A DNA stretch of 9,501 nucleotides, taken from contig CAZRTZ010000079.1 in assembly GCA_964603155.1 (NCBI GenBank), positions 1-9,501 of the forward strand. Direction: 5' to 3'. Under the pieces are notes generated by a model that worked only from the letters and a program-made list of their open reading frames with translations, was not told where the DNA came from and ran no database searches. A program made the position numbers and the translations under genes. The stretch comes from VAUL01 sp964603155 (GTDB lineage Bacteria; Desulfobacterota; Desulfuromonadia; Desulfuromonadales; BM103). Shown here one piece after another: positions 1 through 6,020 of this stretch (position 1 is the stretch's first letter; each line of letters starts with the position of its first letter).

Positions 1-359
1 CGTCCCCCGAAGAGTACCGGCGGCTTGGCTATACCCACGGCGACCTGGCCGGCGCCGAGCTGCAAAGCGGGCGCGGCTGCGCGGCCTGCCGCTTCACCGG
101 CTTTCACGGCCGGGTGGGGATTTTCGAGCTGCTGCTGCCGAGCGAGGCGGTCAAGGAAGCGGTCATGGCCCGCAAGACCGTCACCGAAATCCGCCGCCTC
201 GGCATCGAAAGCGCCGGGCTGGTGACGCTGCTCGAGGACGGCATCGCCAAGGCGGCCTGCGGCCAGGTGTCCCTGGGCGAAGTGCTGAAGCGCCTGCCCC
301 GCCTGGAGCGGCCGCGCCCGCTCTTCGAACTGCGTCGCCTGCTGGGAGATGCCCTATGA
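1..359 (+). CDS. GspE/PulE/PilB-family secretion or pilus ATPase, C-terminal fragment (5' end outside window)
   Basis: This is the C-terminal end of a hexameric type II secretion / type IV pilus assembly ATPase, a cytoplasmic motor that powers pseudopilus or pilus extension. The first complete codon is at base 3. Visible residues include GCAACRFTGFHGRVGIFELL, the conserved end of the Cys-rich zinc-binding region (only the second CxxC pair is visible) followed by the GR-GIFELL segment typical of the family. After it comes a helical tail with VTEIRRLGIESAGLVTLLEDGIAKAACGQVS, split here as VTEIRRLGIESAG then LVTLLEDGIAKAACGQVS, which matches the family pattern of a small helical C-terminal domain ending in a T/VS-EVL-like stretch. 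Walker A and B motifs would lie upstream and cannot be seen, so GspE, PilB and orphan PulE-like paralogs cannot be told apart. The stop codon overlaps the start of the HDOD gene (ATGA, 356-359), suggesting translational coupling. Confidence 0.85.
   Translation, partial: SPEEYRRLGYTHGDLAGAELQSGRGCAACRFTGFHGRVGIFELLLPSEAVKEAVMARKTVTEIRRLGIESAGLVTLLEDGIAKAACGQVSLGEVLKRLPRLERPRPLFELRRLLGDAL
344..348 (+). promoter_or_regulatory. Ribosome binding site of the HDOD gene
   Basis: GGGAG lies seven bases before the ATG at 356, inside the end of the upstream ATPase gene. It supports the 356 start and coupled translation. Confidence 0.55.
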
Positions 360-1192
360 CCGGAAAACCACTGAGCACGCTGTTGAACGAGATCGTTGTC
401 GCCGAAGACCTGTTGCTGCCCTTGTCGCAAAACGCGGCCCGCCAGGGGTTGACGGTCGTCGATGGCAACCCGTCCGAGGCCGAGCTGTCGGAGCTGTTCA
501 GCCATGACCCGGTCCTGGCTGCGACCCTATTCCGGCTGGCCAACTCGGCATTCTATCGGGGCCTGGCGCCGGTGGCCGGGATTGACGCGGCGCTCAATCG
601 CGTTGGAGCCGAAAGGGTTTGCAGCGAGGTTCGCCACTACTGCCTTACGGCACTCGCCGCTCCGCCCGCGATCTTGCTGCCGACCTATCTGCCCGCACTG
701 GCAGCGCACAGTCTTGGCTGCGCCCTCGGCGCCCGCTGGCTCGCCGAGCGTTGCGGCTACCGACTTCTGGCGGAAACGGCGCAAATGGCCGGCCTGCTGC
801 ACGACCTTGGCAAATATGCCCTGCTGGGCGGTCTGGAGCGGCTGGTTGGCGAGGAACCCATCGCCCCTCTGCTCGGCCCGCAGCTGGTGGCGGGGATCCT
901 GGCCGATCGGCATGTCGCAGCCGGTGCACGCTTGCATACCGATTGGGGTCTGCCGGCGGTTTTCGCCCCCGTGATCGCCAGGCATCACGACAGCCCGGGC
1001 GAAGGGCAGGAGTTGCTGGTGGTCCTGGTCAGGCTCGCCAACCTGGCCTGCCGCAAGCTCGGCCTGGGCTGGACGCTCGAAGCCGACCTGGTTCTGCCCA
1101 CCACCGCCGAGGCGCAGACCCTGGGTTTGGATGAAATCACGCTGGCGGAGCTGGAGATCATGCTGGAGGACCGGCTGCTGTTGGAAGTCTAG
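356..1192 (+). CDS. HDOD-domain signalling protein
   Basis: A 278-residue protein formed almost entirely by an HDOD domain (roughly residues 15-215), a relative of the HD phosphohydrolase fold used in bacterial signalling and regulation. Visible marks are SHDPVLAATLFRLANSAFY (49-67), His118 in the AAHSLG helix, the HD pair in GLLHDLGK (His149-Asp150), His194 in LHTDWGLP, and the paired His210-His211. HD-type metal ligands therefore look largely retained, although many HDOD proteins are thought to lack phosphodiesterase activity. No GGDEF, EAL or receiver domain is attached. The ATG at 356 has GGGAG at 344-348, seven bases upstream, and overlaps the preceding ATPase gene by four bases. A role in regulating the secretion or pilus machinery is inferred from position only. 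A hairpin follows at 1228-1259. Confidence 0.85.
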   Translation: MTGKPLSTLLNEIVVAEDLLLPLSQNAARQGLTVVDGNPSEAELSELFSHDPVLAATLFRLANSAFYRGLAPVAGIDAALNRVGAERVCSEVRHYCLTALAAPPAILLPTYLPALAAHSLGCALGARWLAERCGYRLLAETAQMAGLLHDLGKYALLGGLERLVGEEPIAPLLGPQLVAGILADRHVAAGARLHTDWGLPAVFAPVIARHHDSPGEGQELLVVLVRLANLACRKLGLGWTLEADLVLPTTAEAQTLGLDEITLAELEIMLEDRLLLEV

Positions 1193-1227
1193 CCAATAGG
1201 TTGAAAACCTATATTGATCTAAAGCAT

Positions 1228-1259
1228 AACGGCCAACACCTCTGCAGGTGCTGGCCGTT
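1228..1259. terminator. Hairpin between convergent genes, possible bidirectional terminator
   Basis: A 14-base stem (1228-1241 with 1246-1259) closes a four-base loop. It is perfect except for one A-C mismatch in the plus-strand transcript, which becomes a G-U pair in the minus-strand transcript. It lies between the ends of the HDOD gene (1192) and the minus-strand repeat-protein gene (1289), where a shared terminator is expected. Neither strand has a proper U-tract directly after the stem: the plus side has only TTT, then G and six A. Intrinsic termination is therefore plausible but not certain. Confidence 0.5.
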
Positions 1260-1288
1260 TGAAAAAAGGCGTTTGCCTCTAAGTATGG

Positions 1289-1783
1289 TTAAAAGCGCCA
1301 GTTTAAGAAAATCATAGCTGGTGCAACTTCGTCTGGTAAGTTTGTAAACCAGCCAGACGTGCTTTTCATGACGTTTATCAGGCCAACCTGAACACCTTTA
1401 TCACAGGCATTTGCATAATTGATAAAACCAAGCTGAACTCCATGCAGGCTTTCTGCGTAGTTAAAAGATGCCATCTGCAATCCACTAAATTTTGAAGAGG
1501 CGTAATTGGCTACGAATGCGAGGTGGGCTCCTTCATAGCTCTGGGTATAGTTTGCCAAAAATCCGAGCGAAAGCCCGGAACTGCTCCCTGTAGAGCCATT
1601 GACTATGCCAAGAGCAATACCCGATTGAGGGTTCTCTCCCCAAATGTTAAGGGAAACACCTTTAATGTAGGTCGCTCTGGAATGAATGGCTATGTCGGGA
1701 ATTAAACTCATCTGAAAAGGTTCTGCAAGGGCCCCCGTAGCGAAAAGGCAACCAAACAATACGAGCATCAATCGTTTAATCAT
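1289..1783 (-). CDS. Secreted or outer-membrane protein with Gly-rich ~15-residue repeats (LA_2272 surface-repeat type)
   Basis: A 164-residue protein of no certain function. Residues 1-20 are a clear signal peptide (MIKR, hydrophobic core, ATGALA then Glu21). Residues 42-144 hold seven short repeats beginning at Gly42, 55, 70, 85, 101, 115 and 130. The unit is about G-h-x-L-G-F-x-N-Y, for example GLSLGFLANY and GVQLGFINYA, suggesting stacked beta strands. The chain ends in NWRF; a terminal Phe is common in Bam-dependent outer-membrane beta proteins. The pattern recalls the LA_2272 surface-repeat family, an assignment from memory of the motif. The gene is strikingly AT-rich compared with its neighbours (about 42% GC in the block 1381-1440), which suggests transfer or a distinct history. 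The ATG has AAAGGAGA at 1791-1798, seven bases upstream. It is monocistronic and divergent from the PAS gene. Confidence 0.75.
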   Translation of the reverse strand: MIKRLMLVLFGCLFATGALAEPFQMSLIPDIAIHSRATYIKGVSLNIWGENPQSGIALGIVNGSTGSSSGLSLGFLANYTQSYEGAHLAFVANYASSKFSGLQMASFNYAESLHGVQLGFINYANACDKGVQVGLINVMKSTSGWFTNLPDEVAPAMIFLNWRF

Positions 1784-1790
1784 TATCTTC

Positions 1791-1798
1791 TCTCCTTT
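1791..1798 (-). promoter_or_regulatory. Ribosome binding site of the repeat-protein gene
   Basis: On the minus strand AAAGGAGA lies seven bases before the ATG at 1783. The strong Shine-Dalgarno fixes the start and gives a complete signal peptide. Confidence 0.75.
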
Positions 1799-1911
1799 CT
1801 AGATGTTGCCACATTTAGGATGCTGAATTTACGAAAACTAGGGCTATATGCTGACAAAATAGCAGGAATTCCAGAAAAAGCAATTCAAGTCCCCCTGACT
1901 GCGAAGGCCGT

Positions 1912-1940
1912 TTGTGGCGTCATTTGCCAAAGCTTAAAAT
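1912..1940 (+). promoter_or_regulatory. Candidate sigma70-type promoter for the PAS/polyferredoxin operon
   Basis: TTGTGG (1912-1917), a 17-base spacer, then TAAAAT (1935-1940). The -10 matches five of six consensus bases but the -35 only three of six. It would give a leader of about 140 bases before the PAS start. It is the best match I found upstream of the operon, but not strong evidence. Confidence 0.25.
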
Positions 1941-2074
1941 CTCTTGCGCCTCGACGCGGCATCAACTGTGGAGTGTCTTTTCGGACAAACTAGGAGATGT
2001 TATTACTAGTAAACTTGACCGTCGTCATGGTTTGTGCCGGAGTTTTGCCCGATCCTGTGGGTATTACCGTGGAC

Positions 2075-2080
2075 AGGAGG
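2075..2080 (+). promoter_or_regulatory. Ribosome binding site that decides the PAS gene start
   Basis: A perfect AGGAGG lies six bases before the ATG at 2087. It selects this start over the in-frame upstream ATG at 1997, whose AGGAG abuts the start codon with no spacing. Confidence 0.8.
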
Positions 2081-2086
2081 CGCGCG

Positions 2087-2530
2087 ATGTCAAAAGAGCT
2101 CCCCGTCGAGCTTCACCAACAGCTGGTCACCCAGGCCCCGGATGCCATCCTCTATGCCGATGCCGCCGGGGTTATCCGCCTGTGGAACCGTGGTGCCGAG
2201 CGGATTTTCGGTGTGCCGGCGGCTGCGGCCATCGGCCAGTCCCTCGATCTGATCATCCCGGAGCGGCTGCGTGAGCGTCACTGGCAGGGGTGGAGGCAGG
2301 TCATGCAAAGCGGTGAAAGCCGCTACGGCGAGGCCTTATTGAAGGTTCCCGCGCTTAAGGCGGGCGGCACGCAGTTTTCCTCGGAGTTCGCCATCGTCAT
2401 GATCAAGGATGCCGTGGGGAGAGTGCAGGGGGTGGCCGCCATCCTGCGTGACGTCTCGGCACAGTGGGAACGGGAGCAGGAACTGGTCCGCAAGGTGCGT
2501 GAACTTGCGGAAGCGGGGAAGCCGGCATGA
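2087..2530 (+). CDS. Single PAS-domain protein (PAS S-box)
   Basis: A 147-residue soluble protein that is essentially one PAS sensor domain (about residues 10-125) plus a short charged C-terminal helix. Recognisable elements are DAILYADAAGVIRLWNRG (19-36), AERIFGV, LIIPERLRERHWQGW (55-69) and the closing ILRDVSAQ (119-126), the usual S-box end. The IIPERLRxRHW segment is common in PAS domains such as those of NifL-like redox sensors. That makes a flavin or other redox cofactor possible, but no ligand can be assigned from sequence. There is no histidine kinase, GGDEF or DNA-binding output domain, so it probably acts through a partner. Its stop overlaps the ATG of the polyferredoxin gene (ATGA, 2527-2530), which points to co-translation and a shared redox role. 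The start at 2087 is chosen for its strong RBS. Confidence 0.85.
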   Translation: MSKELPVELHQQLVTQAPDAILYADAAGVIRLWNRGAERIFGVPAAAAIGQSLDLIIPERLRERHWQGWRQVMQSGESRYGEALLKVPALKAGGTQFSSEFAIVMIKDAVGRVQGVAAILRDVSAQWEREQELVRKVRELAEAGKPA

Positions 2531-3543
2531 ACGAACCGGCCGTTGCGAAAGGCTGGCTGAACCCGCAGCGCCTGCGCCGCATCGTGCAGTGGGGGGTGCT
2601 GGCCCTGTGCCTGGCCCTTGGCGTCCAGTTCGGCCTGTTCGTCCGCCACTTCACCAGCTTCGGCCAGACCCCTCTTTATTCGCGCCCCCCCGGCGTCGAA
2701 GGCTTCCTGCCGATCGGCGCGCTGGTCAGCCTCAAACACTGGCTGGTCAACGGCGTCATCGACACGATCCATCCGGCGGCGCTGGTGCTGTTCGTCACTT
2801 TCCTGGCCCTGGCCCTGCTAACCAAGAACTCCTTCTGCTCGTGGCTCTGCCCGGTCGGCACCCTCGGCGACGGGGTCTGGCTGCTCGGCCGCAAATTAAC
2901 CGGGAGGGAGTTCCGGGTATGGTCCTGGCTCGACCTGCCGCTGCGCGGGTTGAAGTACCTGTTACTCGGTTTTTTCTTCAAGCTGATCGTCGTCGACATG
3001 CCGGCCGAGGCGCTGCAGGGATTCCTGGCCAGCCCCTACTGGGCGGTGGCCGATGTGCGCATGCTGCACTTCTTCACCGCTCCGACGGCGCTGACGCTCG
3101 GTATTATCGCCGGACTCGTTGCGCTGTCGGTGATCTACCGCAACGTCTGGTGCCGCTACCTCTGCCCCTACGGTGCGCTCCTCGGCGTGCTCAGCCTGCT
3201 CAGCCCCCTGAAGATCCGGCGCGATCGGGGACACTGCATCAGCTGCCGGCGCTGCAGCCAGGTGTGCCCGGGGCAGATTGTGGTGCACCGCCTGGAAACG
3301 GTCCGGTCGGTCGAGTGTACCGGCTGCCTGACCTGCGTGGCCAACTGCCCGGCCCCCGGCGCTCTCGGCCTGCACCTGACCGGCCGGCGTCAGCCGCTCC
3401 CCGGGTGGGGTTTTGCCCTGGTAGTCCTGGGGATTTTTTTCGGGGGGATCGGTCTCGGCATGGTGAGCGGCCACTGGGAGTCGTCCCTGCAGTATCAGGA
3501 CTTCCAGCGCCTGATCCCGCTGGCGGAACGTTTCGGCCACTAG
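2527..3543 (+). CDS. NapH-like membrane polyferredoxin, 4Fe-4S electron-transfer protein
   Basis: A 338-residue inner-membrane protein of the NapH/NosR/CcoG-related polyferredoxin class, likely passing electrons between the quinone pool and a cytoplasmic or periplasmic partner. Hydrophobic segments lie at about 21-40, 80-98, 141-157, 184-204 and 292-315. Two CxxxCP motifs, Cys104-Cys108 (CSWLCPVG) and Cys209-Cys213 (CRYLCPYG), are typical of the Fer4_5 part of this family. Two ferredoxin motifs follow: Cys237/240/243/247 (CISCRRCSQVCP) and Cys264/267/270/274 (CTGCLTCVANCP), each completing a 4Fe-4S site by exchange of the last Cys. RPPGVEGFLPI (53-63) is a family-type segment. The protein looks full length, ending FGH. 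No NapG, NapC, nitrate reductase or cytochrome gene lies beside it, so its redox partner is unknown. The start overlaps the PAS stop and lacks a strong RBS, which fits translational coupling. Confidence 0.85.
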   Translation: MNEPAVAKGWLNPQRLRRIVQWGVLALCLALGVQFGLFVRHFTSFGQTPLYSRPPGVEGFLPIGALVSLKHWLVNGVIDTIHPAALVLFVTFLALALLTKNSFCSWLCPVGTLGDGVWLLGRKLTGREFRVWSWLDLPLRGLKYLLLGFFFKLIVVDMPAEALQGFLASPYWAVADVRMLHFFTAPTALTLGIIAGLVALSVIYRNVWCRYLCPYGALLGVLSLLSPLKIRRDRGHCISCRRCSQVCPGQIVVHRLETVRSVECTGCLTCVANCPAPGALGLHLTGRRQPLPGWGFALVVLGIFFGGIGLGMVSGHWESSLQYQDFQRLIPLAERFGH

Positions 3544-3630
3544 TCAGCTCGGGTTTTCCTTCCTCTTGGACCTCTTCCTGCAAAGGGGAGGAGCCTTGTC
3601 CGCCGACCTTCTTTTCAGCGATCGCTCCAT

Positions 3631-3667
3631 AAAAAAAACCGGAGGCGCCCGCGTGGACGCCTCCGGT
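3631..3667 (-). terminator. Strong intrinsic terminator of the hem/M16 operon
   Basis: Reading the minus strand, a perfect 10-bp GC-rich stem (ACCGGAGGCG at 3658-3667 with CGCCTCCGGT at 3638-3647, loop of ten bases) is followed directly by eight T (3631-3638, the last shared with the stem). It starts 27 bases after the M16 peptidase stop. For the convergent plus-strand polyferredoxin operon the stem may also help, but no U-tract follows on that side. Confidence 0.9.
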
Positions 3668-3693
3668 CGATGTTTAATCCGTCGAATGCAGCC

Positions 3694-4980
3694 TTAAGGC
3701 GCCCAGTTGTTGAGCAGGGCTTCGACCTCCCGGCGGCTGCCGCGCGGCCACGGTCCGACCACGGCGCCGTACAGGCGGGTCGGGCGGAAGAACTCCCGTG
3801 CCGTCTGCTGCAGGCCGGCGGAAGTCACTCCGGCCAGACCGGCCAGGTCGCCGGCGATGGTGCGGCGACAGCCGGTCAGCTCCCCCCACGCGTAGCGCAG
3901 CGCCAGCTCCTCGAGATGATCGCGGGAATAATCGAGGTCGTAGCGATAGGTGGCGAGCACGTGCTCCAGTTCCTCGGCGCTCACCGCGTTGCCTGCCAGC
4001 TCGCCGAAAATTCCCAGGATGGCCTCCACGGCCGGCACCAGATTGGCGGGGGAGACGGCCAGGTCGACGGCCAGCACCCCGGCATCGGCGTAAAGGGCCA
4101 GGGCCGCTTCCACCGCATAGGTCAGGGCCAGCTCCTCGCGCAACTTGAGCATCAGCCGGCTCATCCCCCCCCACCCGAGCAGGCGCCGGATGACACGCAG
4201 GTTGATGGCATGGGCGCTGTCCCGGCCGGGGAGGCGAAACGCCAGCTGCAGGCTGACTTGCGAACCGTTGTCGCGCACCCAGCAGCAGCGCGGGCCGGGC
4301 TCTGTCTCTGCTCGCCACGGCTGCGCCGCCGGCGCCGCCTCCCCCTCCCAGTCAGCCAAACAGCTGCGGGCCGCAGCCAGCGTGCGGGCGTGGTCGACCG
4401 GGCCGGCCACGGCCAGCACGGCATTGCCCGGGGTGTAGTAGGTGGCATGATGGCGCTGCAGATGCTTTAGCTTAAGCCGTGACACGCAGGCGCGGGTGCC
4501 GACGGTCGGCCGCCCGAGCGGATGATCAGGGAAGAGCAGGGCGGCGATCAGGTTGTCCGGGTTGATCTGTCGGCCGGTTTCGCTGAAGTCGCTCAACGCC
4601 TCCTCAAGAATGACCTTGCGCTCGACTTCCAGGTCGTTGAACAGGGGCCGGCGCAGCATCGAGGCGAACAGGCGAATCCCCTCCTCGAGATGCTCGGGGT
4701 GCACCCGCGAGTGAAAGCAGGTGGTTTCGGTGTCGGTCGCGGCATTGGCCGAACCGCCGACGGCCTCGAAGGCTCGCTCCAACAGCAGTCCGCTGGGGAA
4801 ATCGGCCGTCCCCTTGAAGAGCATGTGCTCGAGGAAATGGGAAATGCCGGCCTGGCCGGCCGGCTCGTGGCGGCTGCCGACGCCGAGGTAGAACAGCACC
4901 TCCGCGCCGTGATGGTGCGGCAGCGGCACGCTGATTACGCGCAAGCCGTTTTCCAGCGTGTCGCAATAGTATTCAGGCAT
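3694..4980 (-). CDS. M16-family zinc metallopeptidase (insulinase/processing-peptidase type)
   Basis: A 428-residue M16B-type peptidase, about the usual length for the two-domain bacterial members that act as dimers. The inverted zinc motif HFLEH is at His48-Glu51-His52 (GISHFLEHMLFKG), and the third ligand is probably Glu127 in KVILEEAL, about 75 residues downstream as in the family. The C-terminal half contains KLREELALTYAVEA, the counterpart of the substrate-contacting LRE-x-G-L-AY element. There is no signal peptide, so a cytoplasmic role in peptide clearance is likely; the substrate is unknown. It is the last gene of the hem operon, 66 bases after hemB, and a strong terminator follows. 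The ATG at 4980 is preceded by heptad repeats rather than a recognisable Shine-Dalgarno, so translation may be weak or coupled. The start itself is supported by the family-like N-terminus (YCDTLENGLRVI). Confidence 0.9.
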   Translation of the reverse strand: MPEYYCDTLENGLRVISVPLPHHHGAEVLFYLGVGSRHEPAGQAGISHFLEHMLFKGTADFPSGLLLERAFEAVGGSANAATDTETTCFHSRVHPEHLEEGIRLFASMLRRPLFNDLEVERKVILEEALSDFSETGRQINPDNLIAALLFPDHPLGRPTVGTRACVSRLKLKHLQRHHATYYTPGNAVLAVAGPVDHARTLAAARSCLADWEGEAAPAAQPWRAETEPGPRCCWVRDNGSQVSLQLAFRLPGRDSAHAINLRVIRRLLGWGGMSRLMLKLREELALTYAVEAALALYADAGVLAVDLAVSPANLVPAVEAILGIFGELAGNAVSAEELEHVLATYRYDLDYSRDHLEELALRYAWGELTGCRRTIAGDLAGLAGVTSAGLQQTAREFFRPTRLYGAVVGPWPRGSRREVEALLNNWAP

Positions 4981-4986
4981 AGAGGC

Positions 4987-5043
4987 GGGGGCTGGTTGCT
5001 GGGGACTGGAGACTGGTCTTGCCAGCCCCTAGCCCCCAGCCCC
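4987..5043. repeat. Heptanucleotide repeat tract filling the hemB-M16 spacer
   Basis: On the plus strand CTGGGGA, CTGGAGA and CTGGTCT (4999-5019) form one degenerate heptad set. CAGCCCC, TAGCCCC and CAGCCCC (5023-5043) form a second set, which reads GGGGCTG/A on the minus strand. GGGGCTGG (4988-4995) can pair with CCAGCCCC (5022-5029), so the transcript could fold. The tract occupies most of the 66-base spacer and ends three bases before the hemB stop codon. Confidence 0.7.
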
Positions 5044-5046
5044 TGA

Positions 5047-6018
5047 TTATCGAAGCAGCTTCGCTGCGTCTTTGGCGTGGTAGGTGATGATCAGATCGGC
5101 GCCGGCGCGCTTCATCCCGGTGAGCGTTTCCATCATCACCCGGTTGTAATCGATCCAGTCGTTGGCGGCCGCTGCCTTGATCATGCTGTACTCGCCGGAG
5201 ACGTTGTAGGCGACCAGGGGGAGATCGAAACGCTCCTTGAGGTCGCGGAGGATGTCGAGATAGGCCAGGGCCGGCTTGACCATGAGGAAGTCGGCGCACT
5301 CCTGGACATCCAGCGCCGCTTCGCGGAACGCCTCCATGCGGTTGGCCGGGTCCATCTGGTACGAGCGCCGGTCGCCGAACTGCGGCGTCGATTCGGCGGC
5401 GTCGCGGAACGGCCCGTAATAGGCGCTGGCGTACTTGACCGCGTAGCTCATCACCGGGATGTGCGCGAAGCCGTGGGCGTCGAGCCGTGAACGGATCGCC
5501 GCCACCCGGCCGTCCATCATATCCGAGGGGGCGACGATGTCGGCCCCGGCCTGGGCATGGGAAAGGGCTTCGGCGGCCAGCAGGTCGAGAGTCTCGTCGT
5601 TGTCGACGTCGCCATCCTTGATCACCCCGCAGTGGCCGTGGTCGGTGTACTCGCACAGGCACACGTCGGTGATCACCACCAGTTTCGGCACCGCCTTTTT
5701 GATGGCGCGGATCGTCTCCTGGATGATGCCGTGTTCACAGTAGGCATCGGAGCCGACCGCGTCCTTGGTCTCGGGGATGCCGAAGAGAATCACCGCCGGG
5801 ATGCCGAGTTCAAACACCTCTTTGGCTTCGGCGACGATGTGCTCGATCGACTGCTGGTAGATCCCCGGCATCGACGGGATCTCTTTCTTGATCCCCTGGC
5901 CGAAAGCCGAAAACATCGGATAGATCAGGTCATCGGTGCGCAGCACGGTTTCACGAACCATGCGGCGCAGGGCTTCGTTCCGGCGCAGGCGGCGGGCGCG
6001 ATATTCGGGGAAAAACAT
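5047..6018 (-). CDS. hemB: Delta-aminolevulinic acid dehydratase (porphobilinogen synthase)
   Basis: A 323-residue cytoplasmic enzyme that condenses two 5-aminolevulinate molecules to porphobilinogen, the common precursor of heme, siroheme and cobalamin. The two active-site lysines are visible: Lys195 in SYAVKYASAYYGPFRDAA and the Schiff-base Lys248 in FLMVKPALAYLDI. The cysteine zinc site is also present, Cys120, Cys122 and Cys130 in CLCEYTDHGHCG, so this is a Cys-type zinc enzyme rather than an Asp-type magnesium enzyme. The length matches the family and no residue looks lost. The ATG at 6018 has AAGGAGG at 6026-6032, seven bases upstream, which itself lies in the last codons of cobA/hemD. 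The gene starts two bases after that stop. It sits in the hem operon ahead of the M16 peptidase. Confidence 0.98.
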   Translation of the reverse strand: MFFPEYRARRLRRNEALRRMVRETVLRTDDLIYPMFSAFGQGIKKEIPSMPGIYQQSIEHIVAEAKEVFELGIPAVILFGIPETKDAVGSDAYCEHGIIQETIRAIKKAVPKLVVITDVCLCEYTDHGHCGVIKDGDVDNDETLDLLAAEALSHAQAGADIVAPSDMMDGRVAAIRSRLDAHGFAHIPVMSYAVKYASAYYGPFRDAAESTPQFGDRRSYQMDPANRMEAFREAALDVQECADFLMVKPALAYLDILRDLKERFDLPLVAYNVSGEYSMIKAAAANDWIDYNRVMMETLTGMKRAGADLIITYHAKDAAKLLR

Positions 6019-6020
6019 GG

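Larger units (their letters stand above)
1784..2086. other. Divergent intergenic region (303 bases), AT-rich on its left side
   Basis: No coding gene is supported here. The region must carry promoters for the minus-strand repeat protein and the plus-strand PAS operon. It contains the RBS sites at both ends, a candidate sigma70-type promoter for the PAS operon at 1912-1940, and a perfect 10-base palindrome TTACTAGTAA at 2003-2012 that could be an operator but may be chance. Minus-strand promoter candidates upstream of 1800 are weak, and I do not call one. Composition changes from AT-rich to GC-rich at about 2020-2090. Confidence 0.5.

Noticed and set aside
2015..2043. TTGACC (2015-2020) as a -35 element for the PAS gene
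   Set aside because: No acceptable -10 at the right spacing; the position 17 bases downstream is GC-rich CGGAGT.
2409..3632. Long 407-codon open frame on the plus strand overlapping the polyferredoxin gene
   Set aside because: It is an Arg/Pro/Ala-rich reading of GC-rich DNA in the wrong frame. The overlapping frame has full membrane segments and four cysteine motifs.
3670..4470. 266-codon open frame on the plus strand opposite the M16 peptidase
   Set aside because: An antisense shadow: no family-like motifs and no RBS, while the minus strand encodes a complete M16 peptidase. It also starts at the edge of the operon terminator.
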